Positions 10,463 through 17,427 of a stretch of 25,637 nucleotides of DNA are shown here, in pieces. Under the pieces are notes generated by a model, which made no database searches, was not told the origin of the DNA, and saw nothing but the letters and a program-made list of their open reading frames with translations. Within the stretch, counting starts at the first letter, position 1. Each line of letters opens with the position of its first letter. The stretch is taken from positions 1 through 25,637 of the forward strand of contig JANDJZ010000994.1 of the NCBI GenBank assembly GCA_027943245.1, read 5' to 3'. A program made the position numbers and the translations under genes. The DNA comes from Acanthamoeba sp. SK_2022b. Taxonomy: Eukaryota; Discosea; Longamoebia; Acanthamoebidae.

Positions 10463-11464
10463 GATAAGGATTGGCCGCACAAAGGGATACGGGCAGGCCT
10501 GAGAACACGCGCCTGTGTTGAACTTGGCCATGCTCTGGGCCACGCCGCTCATCTCGTACTCCAGCACGCCCACCGCGATGTGGCCGTTGCCTAGTATGTC
10601 CCGCTTGCGCTCCAGGGCCTGCGCCATGAGCCGCGCGGCATCGTCAAAGTTTCTGCACGAGACACGGGGGAGTTGTGTGTGTGGTGTGTGTGTGTGTGGT
10701 GTGTGTGAGCGACGGGCAGCACGTGGGAAAGGGTTTAGCCTACTTTCGCCTGAGACACAGGTCGGCCAACACGCCCAACGCAGTGGCCGTTGGCGCGCTG
10801 AGAGGTCCTGCATTCGCGCCCGATTGGAAAGACCACGCGTGAGCCGGCTGCTGTCGGGATTCCGTGTCGCACGCTGGGGTGGTGCGTACCGGTCTCCCGC
10901 TTTTGGATTGCCAGCACGCGCTTGATCATGGCCTCGGCCTCGGGATAGAGCTCGTTCTCTGCGTTTGACGGCGTGAGCTAGCAGTCTTTTATTGCCTTAT
11001 AATTAATAATTTAACAAGTAATAAATGAAAAAGTAATGTGAAATGATGGGGCCGCACCCATGTAAATGTGAGCCATGTAGTAGAGATGTCGACGCAGCGC
11101 TGGATGTTCGGCGCCTAACCGCCAAAAGCGAAAGAGAGTAAGCTAGCCAGGCTCTCCCTCCTTGTCACTTTATCCTTTTCTTTCGTTCTCTCGATGCGGT
11201 GGGGAGACCGCGACGAGCGGTGGCGCGTGCAAGCGCGTACCCAGGGTGGCCGACACTTTGTCGACGACTTTACGATAGGCCAGCTCGTCGACGAGTTCAC
11301 GCGTCTTCTTCACGTACTCCCGGTCGAGGGCGAACATCGCCTCCCGGACCGCCTGGGAGGGCGCCCTAGCGTTGTGCTCGCCCCTCACGTCGCTCGTGTC
11401 CAGGTTCTCCGCTTTTCGCGGGCCATCGGTCTTGGGCTTCCATCCTTCGTTCTACGTTGTGCGG

Positions 11465-11520
<56 letters not shown>

Positions 11521-13051
11521 GCAGCAGCAAAAGCGACAGAGCAACCGACATGGGAGCGCACGTCGTCGGCGGGAGGCGGTCGAAGGTGGATAAAGCTGCC
11601 GTCCCGCTCGCCCATGCCCTCCAGCTCCCTCCGGCGGGCCTCCTTGTGCTGTTCGTCGCCGACCAGTCGCTGCGATTCGATGAAGTGCTCGAAGCGCCAG
11701 AACTTGGTCGCGTGCAGATGCGAGTGAAACAACGGGTGGTCCCACCGCTCCACGTTCCACGACTTCTGGAACACCTCGTCGTGCAGCGGCAGCGCTTCCC
11801 CGTGCCTGCCCGCGTGCTCGAGCAGGACCGCCAAGTCACACTTGACCTCCATCGCTTTGGCCTCTGTAGCCTCGTTCCATTCTCTGCCCACCAGAGCGCG
11901 ATGAGCCTCCACCGCCTCCACTTCTTGATCACGCGGGCCGCTGGTAATGGGCGGGACAGGGCAGGGCGTACTTGGTCTTCCTTCGCTTCTCCTCGTCTTC
12001 CGGTAGCGGGCGCATCACACGAGCTGGGACGGGTCAAGCATTCGTTGTTGGAAAGTGTTAACAATTTCTATTCTACACTATACAAATAAACAATTAAACA
12101 TATAAATATATGATAAAGCGAGTAGCAGCGGCCCAGCAGTACCCATCATGTCGATGCTGCGACGGTAGAGCTGCTCGGCGTCGTCGTTACGGCCCATGTC
12201 TGACAGGGAGACATCGAAGCTTCATGGGTCATGGACGAATGTGGGGCAGCTAGGGCAGCCCGAGGGGGAGTACCTTCGGTGACGTTGCCCAGGCCGTGAA
12301 GGGCCTGGGCTGTGAGGAGACTCTCCTCGCCGGCGTACTTTTCGCAGATGCGGAGCACGCGCTCGTGCAGGCCCCGTGCCTGTGCCAGCTCGCCTCGCAT
12401 GCGCTGGAGCGTGGCGTACGAGGCGAGGTGGTCGCACATCTGGGGATGCTCGGCGCCATAGACGCGCTCCCGCATCCTCAAGGCACGGCCCATGCTCTTC
12501 TCGGCCTTGTCCAGCTCGTATCTACACGCAGGCAACGCAGAGTCGAGTCAGAGAGAGGGCCAGGGCCACATACACGACACTAGAGGTCCAGTAGAATGGG
12601 AGCTGGCGTAACTGGAGCCATCGCCATGCAGCCCATCGCTCCATGACCCAGGCCACGGGCAGCAGGAACGGAGAGAGCAGCTTCGATCGATGAGGCGGGA
12701 TGGCCAGCCTTGCCTTCTCTGCCGGCTCTGCCTGCGTCGCGCCAGCGGTCTGATCATGTCCATTTTATTTAATATTTAATGCAATCATCTTCCCAAAAGC
12801 AGCAGACGAAGGGGAGGCAGGCTTACGTGAGTGGAGTAGAGTCGGAGAATCCTGTGCGAAGGCAGCTCGCCATGGACAAACAGGACCCGCGAAGATTGGG
12901 ACACGATTAATCGCCGCGATTGCAGACGGAATGAGATGCACCGGTTGCCACTTCCATTGAATGGAGAGCAGAGTGTCCCGCTGAGCGAAGGCGCGCCGGT
13001 TGGGCGCATTCCCCGTGCGATTGGGCCGGCCCTCCCTCTCGTCGCCAGCAT
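9631..13051 (-). CDS. TPR protein with predicted mitochondrial presequence
   Basis: Fourteen exons: 13051-12827, 12749-12574, 12521-12274, 12199-12143, 12023-11972, 11940-11562, 11451-11241, 11114-11058, 10958-10890, 10807-10744, 10652-10509, 10190-10042, 9815-9745, 9684-9631; 651 residues, all phases consistent. Residues 1-75 are Arg/Ser-rich with almost no acidic residues and end in RLYSTH, typical of a matrix-targeting presequence. A Trp/Leu-rich stretch (about 98-130) follows, possibly a membrane or buried segment. The rest is kinesin-light-chain-style tetratricopeptide repeats, e.g. RMRERVYGAEHPQM, GAEHPALRRHLYYMA, YPEAEAMIKRVLAIQ and DDAARLMAQALERKRD. TPRs bind peptides and scaffold complexes. 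Mitochondrial TPR proteins such as TTC19 have a similar layout, but I do not claim orthology. The exon 11 end could also be 10491. One intron is only 31 nt. The first two exons are the least certain. Confidence 0.75.
9881..10008. repeat. (GT)n microsatellite in an intron
   Basis: About 125 bases of GT repeats with a few TT and GC breaks, inside the intron 10041-9816 of the TPR gene. The transcript reads it as CA repeats. Confidence 0.95.
10347..10461. repeat. (GT)n microsatellite in an intron
   Basis: About 115 bases of GT repeats with GGTG and AGTG breaks near one end of the intron 10508-10191 of the TPR gene. Confidence 0.95.
10673..10707. repeat. Short GT-rich repeat in an intron
   Basis: Imperfect GT repeats within the intron 10743-10653 of the TPR gene. 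Confidence 0.85.
11465..11518. repeat. (GT)n microsatellite in an intron
   Basis: About 27 GT units in the intron 11561-11452 of the TPR gene. It lies only 13 bases from the acceptor at 11452, on the side where a pyrimidine tract is expected; the transcript reads it as CA. Confidence 0.95.
11941..11971 (-). other. Candidate 31-nt intron
   Basis: Begins GTACGCC and ends TTACCAG, with a C/T-rich middle. Without its removal the TPR reading frame meets a TGA within about 15 codons. With removal a Lys-Thr-Asn junction forms in phase and the frame runs on through TPR-like sequence. Thirty-one nucleotides is shorter than any other intron in the window. Confidence 0.5.
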
Positions 13052-13116
13052 CACGCCAAGTGATTTTCTTACATTTCCTGCAATTTATGTTCCTTTTCTT
13101 TTCCAGCCTGGGCGTC

Positions 13117-14420
13117 TCAGGCCTTGAGACCTTCAAGGCGCCTCTTGATGGCACCACGGGCATCGTCGGAGAAGAACAGGTCGACGAACATGCGGTCAAG
13201 GTCACCTGCTCGCCGCTCGCTGTTGTAGCGCTCCACAATCGGCCGCTGAAGCGCCTGCTTCACCGCTACGAACGCACGCAGGCTGTGGCGGGTCACCTTT
13301 GTCCTCGCGTAGTCAACGCTGCCCTACTCATCACGACCAAGAGGTGAGCCCTCAACCCGCTGCTGTCCTAGCCTCTGCTCACACGCGTACCTCGGTCAAT
13401 TGTGCGCCGGCGGGAAGCAGCTCGTCGACGAGCCCATACCGTTGATGGGCGGCGTCGAGGGTCACCAGGTCCCCGCTCCTAGCCAGGTCGTAGAGAAGCG
13501 GGTGGCTCAAGGCGACATGGTGCATCACCGCCCAAGGCCCGCTCGGGAAGGGCATGCCTAGCTGCACTTCGTTCACGCCGAACCAGGTCTTGCCTAGAAG
13601 TGTGCATGTCAGTCATCAAGACTCGACTGAGCTCCAATATATTGGGGGGGGGAGGCGCTCGCCGCACCCGGGGCAACCGCTACACGATAGTCGGCAGAGA
13701 GAGCGAGGAGCGCTCCACCGGCAATGGCGTGGCCGTTGACCGCCGCCACGGTCGGGCAGTCGAGCGTGAGCAGGCGCACGTACGACGTGCTGAGGCTTTA
13801 TACGACAATGAATCTTCAAGTGAGTAGGTGCTGCCCGGGTAATGGGGATCGAGTATAAGTAAGTATCGACAATGGTGGTAGTGTGGGCTGAGATGGTAGA
13901 GGCACCGATCAATAAAGTGGGTGAGTTCATCACGCTTCATGGCCAGAACCGTCTTGAGGTCGAGCCCCGCACAGTAGGTCTTTTCCGAAGCTGAGGTGAA
14001 GACGACTGGGGAAGGGTACGACGAAGCGTTCTCCTGCTCGAGCCGCTCGAGCGTGGCATCGAGTTGGTCGAGGAAGGCTGGGTTGATGCAGTTCACGGGG
14101 TTGGCCGCCATGCGCACCACCCGCACCTCGTCCTTCTCACCTTCGCCCTCCTTCCCGCCAGCACTGGCAGTGCGCTTTTCGATGGCCCACCCACTGTACT
14201 CAGCCTGCGAGCATCCCGCCACATACCACAAAGTGCGATTCTGAGCCCACCTTGGCGGTTCGAGTAGAGGGGGGGGGGGTAATACACGAGCGACGAGGGG
14301 TGTGCTGCCGCGCGCTCGCAGTGCGCAAAGGGTCGTCTTGAGAGGCTTCACGCCAGCCCTCATGCTGGTGCCCACCAAAACAGACGACACTACGCCACGA
14401 CTGCCGTGCGTCTTGAGCAT
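13117..14420 (-). CDS. Enoyl-CoA hydratase/isomerase family protein (delta isomerase-like), mitochondrial
   Basis: Five exons: 14420-14286, 14204-13906, 13789-13686, 13593-13391, 13323-13117; 315 residues, all in phase. Residues 1-45 have many Arg/Lys/Ser and no acidic residues, fitting a mitochondrial presequence. The rest is a crotonase fold: ANPVNCIN where hydratases have the LNRP(x)NA motif, CAGLDLK (123-129) and NGHAIAGG (163-170) forming the two oxyanion-hole segments, then FGVNEVQLGM (184-193). Glu188 in NEVQLG lines up with the catalytic glutamate of mitochondrial delta3,delta2-enoyl-CoA isomerase (ECI1), whose matching segment is similar, so isomerisation of unsaturated enoyl-CoA in beta-oxidation is the best guess. 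Hydratase activity is less likely because the second hydratase glutamate region (PGAGG) reads MPFPSGPW. The helical C-terminus ends with a Lys/Arg-rich segment. The stop lies 65 bases from the TPR gene start, and both products look mitochondrial. Confidence 0.85.
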
Positions 14421-14583
14421 TTCTTGTCACTTCAAGAAAACTTGGCAGGGCGACCAATCGCACACGACCACCAATGCTTTGTTGATGGCCACACATGATT
14501 AAAATTAAGAGTGCACATACTCCAGAGTTGAGGCATATCTGCTTGTGCTGGCCTGCTAAACCCAGTAATCCTTGTTACCTCAT
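14421..14583. other. Upstream flank of isomerase gene
   Basis: Short spacer with the presumed isomerase promoter. It contains GGCGACCAATCGCA (14449-14462), which recurs at 17346-17359. An imperfect hairpin starts at 14563. Confidence 0.5.
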
Positions 14584-14600
14584 GGTAACTCCAATTACTG
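14563..14600. repeat. Imperfect hairpin at the left end of the low-GC block
   Basis: CAGTAATCCTTGTTACC is followed by a 4-base loop and GGTAACTCCAATTACTG; 13 of 17 positions pair. The right arm is also the outer end of the 14584-14620 inverted repeat. Confidence 0.7.
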
Positions 14601-14620
14601 GAGGAAGAGGGGAACAGTTG
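14584..14620 (+). repeat. Left copy of a 37-bp inverted repeat
   Basis: Matches the reverse complement of 16641-16677 at 31 of 37 positions. The outer 12 bases, GGTAACTCCAAT, are identical. The pair brackets the reverse transcriptase fragment and the tandem repeats. Confidence 0.75.
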
Positions 14621-14669
14621 CTTTAATTATTTATTTTTCCAACTATACAGACGCACAGTGTGACACTGT

Positions 14670-14930
14670 GTGACCAGAGTCAGCAACCACTGTTGGTTCC
14701 CAACAATGAGGGTGTGGGATTCAACAAGGAAGACCACGTGCAATATTGCCAGAGATGAGATCATCATTTGGCACAAGTATGGCAATTACACACAGAACCA
14801 TTTCAATGTGCTATCCTCACTCCCCAGTGAAAGATGCCTCAACGCCATCACTCTCTCCAATGCTGTCACCACCTTGTGTAACAACCATTGTGACTCTGGC
14901 ACCAGTTTGACCTCAACCAACACCAACTAA
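14670..14930 (+). pseudogene. Possible degraded element ORF upstream of the RT fragment
   Basis: An open frame of 86 codons, Thr/Asn/Ser-rich with no recognisable domain. It lies 40 bases before the RT fragment on the same strand, with the same low-GC codon use unlike the flanking genes. It may be a remnant of the same polyprotein. Confidence 0.3.
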
Positions 14931-14972
14931 CACCAGTCAAACCGTTGTCAACAACAGCATTAATTTTCTTTT

Positions 14973-15272
14973 GTGGCTCCTCAACACTTCCATCTTCTGA
15001 AATTCAAGTATGAGGACCTGTCTACTCTTGCTCCACTCCTCTGTGCAGGTGACTTCATCACTACAATTAACCTGAAAGACGGCTTCTTTCATGTCCCAGT
15101 TTGCCACAACAGATCATACCTCCCAGGCATCAACAACACCAAGGCTGACCTCAAGTGGAGTATAGCCCACCACACCTTCAAGGCCATCAACCAACAATGG
15201 GGACTCCACTCAATCAACCAAATGGCCACAGCCAACAACACTCTCCTCTCACAGTTCAACTCAAGATGGTGA
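14973..15272 (+). pseudogene. Reverse transcriptase fragment, DIRS-like, inactive
   Basis: About 99 codons. YEDLSTLAPLLCAGDF is followed by INLKDGFFHVPV, which matches RT motif A of DIRS-type elements, where the usual form is close to IDLKDAYFHIP. The catalytic aspartate of motif A is Asn here. The frame ends after about 60 more residues, before any YxDD box, so the domain is truncated and cannot work. Codon use is A/T-rich compared with neighbouring genes. Confidence 0.7.
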
Positions 15273-15300
15273 TGGTGATGGTGATGGTGATGGTGATGGT
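15265..15300. repeat. (GATGGT)6 microsatellite
   Basis: Six perfect hexamers, followed by looser GTGATGGTGTT variants to about 15325, directly at the end of the RT fragment. Confidence 0.95.
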
Positions 15301-15876
15301 GTTGTGATATTGTGATGGTGTTGTGAAAGATGTCAACTTATAAATTCAGCATTACCCATGTAATAATGTGGCCACTTCTGCAACAGTAACAACAAGTATC
15401 ACTTATACGACTGCAAGGGCATTGAGTTGGCGGTAGGGTGTCATGAAGCACAAGCTGTTTTTTAGGCATGTGGAGGTCACAGCAGTAATGGTGGTTTTAG
15501 TAGTGATGAGGCAGTCAACAAGGTAGGTCATCCAGCCCCATCACCCTTACTCTGGATGAGCACTAAGATTTCATGAATTCTGCTGCAGCTCCATCATGGT
15601 GGCTGGTCACTGGTGAATGGTGCAACTCACAAACATACAACATTGACTGTCAGTGGCACCTTGAAGAAACATGACAGCTGTCTGCCCGAATGCTGCTGCT
15701 TGCACACAGAACAATTGCTCTGCACTTTCTTCATCTCCTTCACCTCTTAATGCTGCACTGTCATGCATGTGCAGAGGTGAGAGCTGCTTCATTGATGGCA
15801 TGGCATCAAGGTTGTGCCAGTGCCTCCTTCACCACACACATGCTTGCTAGCAACCATAGTGCCACATGTGCCATGT

Positions 15877-16320
15877 TCATGCAGCTCCTCTTCACCACAA
15901 GAATGTCTGCCATCTGGTCAAGTGTGAGCATGTGATGTTGATGGTCTTCTTGGCATTCCTCTCTGCAAAACTATCTCATATGCATACCATCTGCCATGCC
16001 ATGCTCATGCACCTCCTTCACTACAAAAATGCCCACCATCTGGGCATGTGTGCATATACAATGCTCATGCACCTGCTTCACCACAAGAATGCCTGCCATC
16101 TGGTCATGTGTGAGCATGTGATGTTGGTGGACTTCTTGGCATTTCTCTGTGCTCTACCATCATGTACATGTATGTGGTGCTCATGCACCTCCTTTACCAT
16201 AAAAATGCTTGCTGTCTGGTCATGGTGAGCATGTGATGTTGGAGGTCTTCTTGGCATTTCTCTCTGCCATTGTGTACATGTATGCAGTGCTCATGCACCT
16301 TCTTTCCCACAATTGCACCC
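15877..16320 (+). repeat. Imperfect tandem repeats of about 110-130 bp
   Basis: The phrase TCATGCA followed by CTCCTT/CACCACAAGAATG and GCCATCTGGTCATGTG recurs, starting at 15877, 16005, 16065, 16181 and 16291. Spacings are 128, 60, 116 and 110 bases, so the 60-bp unit looks like a half copy. Three units also share GAGCATGTGATGTTG and TCTTCTTGGCATTTCTCT. No coding frame is kept across the units. Confidence 0.85.
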
Positions 16321-16640
16321 TCAAACTTGTCATGCTTGGGCATGTGTTGTGGGTGGATTGATGACAACCACAAAGCCCTCTCTGCCCAGCATCAGGTTCA
16401 AACGACAAGGCAAGACAATCCTCCATGCCAGCAGCAACCAACTCTGCATGTCGAGTTGGGCATCATGGCAGGTATGTGAGCCAGTGTAGAACCATACCAT
16501 CTTTTGAGGCACAGCAGTGAGACATTCTGTCATCTACCACTACATCATCCAACTCATTCCTCTGACCTTCACCAACTTCATCTTCACCATCAGTGATTGC
16601 AACTATTCCTACAACTAACCAACGCTGTAGATACAACACA

Positions 16641-16677
16641 CAAGTGTTCCCCCCTTCCTTGGGTCATTGGAGTTACC
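16641..16677 (-). repeat. Right copy of a 37-bp inverted repeat
   Basis: The reverse complement matches 14584-14620 at 31 of 37 positions; see that entry. Confidence 0.75.
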
Positions 16678-16864
16678 CTTTCTTGGATGATCCAACTTTT
16701 TCATGTCTGTTTTTCATATCTTGCCAAATATTTTTCCTTAGGTTGACCACAAGGTCAGCCATATAAGTCTCAAGTTGTTCCTCATCTCCCCCACATACAT
16801 TCCTTGCAAAAGGATGAGCTAGATTCCACCCAGTCCACCAGTGGGATACCAGCTCTAATACCAT
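16673..16864 (-). pseudogene. Short element-like ORF on the minus strand
   Basis: Sixty-three codons, A/T-rich, reading from 16864 to a TAA at 16673. Motifs such as GGDEEQLETYMADLVVNL look like real protein rather than noise, but I recognise no family. The 5' end overlaps TGGTATTAGAGC (minus strand, 16863-16852), close to the initiator-methionine tRNA primer site TGGTATCAGAGC of many LTR retrotransposons. It may be the start of a gag-like remnant. Confidence 0.3.
16852..16863 (-). other. Primer-binding-site-like sequence
   Basis: TGGTATTAGAGC differs by one base from the common LTR-retrotransposon primer site complementary to initiator tRNA-Met. Support is weak because no LTR pair was found. 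Confidence 0.25.
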
Positions 16865-16877
16865 TATAACCTGGCAT

Positions 16878-17337
16878 TTACATTATGTAAGAATCTGGCA
16901 GATTTTATGAGATACCCCACCAAAGAGCAGTCATGTAGTCAGGTGCTGGCACTGTCTCTTTTTCCATTGAAAACTCAGTTAGACCAATGTTGATTGGAGT
17001 GTGTTCTACCTTGGGTTTACCACGTTTTAATTTGGTTACTCACATTCTACAGCTTCATTCAGTATTTTTCTTTTTCTACTGGGGAGCAACATGCTACAGT
17101 GGCAGTAAGGTTTTTTAATGCAGTGATGAAGGCATCTAAATGACTTCCCATACATTTGAAAGTGCCAGCACACTCCCAAGCAAGCAGCAGACAAGGAATA
17201 CCACTTGTTCTTGACATGTTCATCTTCTCTGGCGACGGTAAATTTGGAGAGCTTATACCACAAATTCCTATTTTGTTTCCCCCGTAGGGCGCACTCAGCC
17301 GGACCATAAACTTGTTTGGTGGTGTTGCCGGGGGCAT
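16878..17337. other. AT-rich spacer with no supported gene
   Basis: About 460 bases between the minus-strand fragment and the GEF promoter. Minus-strand open frames of 109 and 125 codons overlap at 17036-17413 in different frames. Neither has a recognisable domain. The segment may be more of the decayed element. Confidence 0.4.
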
Positions 17338-17338
17338 C

Positions 17339-17359
17339 TTTAAAAGGCGACCAATCGCA
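17339..17359 (+). promoter_or_regulatory. TATA-like and CCAAT sequence before the plus-strand GEF gene
   Basis: CTTTAAAAGGCGACCAATCGC lies about 70-90 bases before the ATG at 17428: TTTAAAAG as a weak TATA element and CCAAT just after it. The part GGCGACCAATCGCA is an exact repeat of 14449-14462 near the isomerase start. Confidence 0.35.
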
Positions 17360-17427
17360 AACATACATGGTGAGCTGGAGAACTTCAAGAAGTTGTACCC
17401 AACGGCAACTCAAAGCAATAACTCAAG

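Larger units (their letters stand above)
14584..16677 (+). mobile_element. Decayed DIRS-like retroelement remnant (tentative limits)
   Basis: A block of about 2.1 kb, clearly poorer in G+C than the genes around it, bounded by 37-bp inverted repeats. It holds a broken reverse transcriptase fragment (14973-15272), a GATGGT microsatellite and a set of tandem repeats near 15870-16320. DIRS-type elements carry inverted terminal repeats and an RT of this flavour, which is why I join these parts. No tyrosine recombinase or RNase H sequence was seen. The limits and the unity of the element are inference. Confidence 0.5.

Noticed and set aside
13616..13680. Read-through of the isomerase exon past the GTGTAG donor
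   Set aside because: The extension goes into a G run and AT-rich sequence with no similarity; splicing at 13686 to 13593 restores the crotonase core in phase.
17036..17413. Minus-strand frames of 125 and 109 codons upstream of GEF1
   Set aside because: They overlap in different frames, contain no known domain, and overlap the GEF1 TATA-like region. They are kept only as possible element debris.
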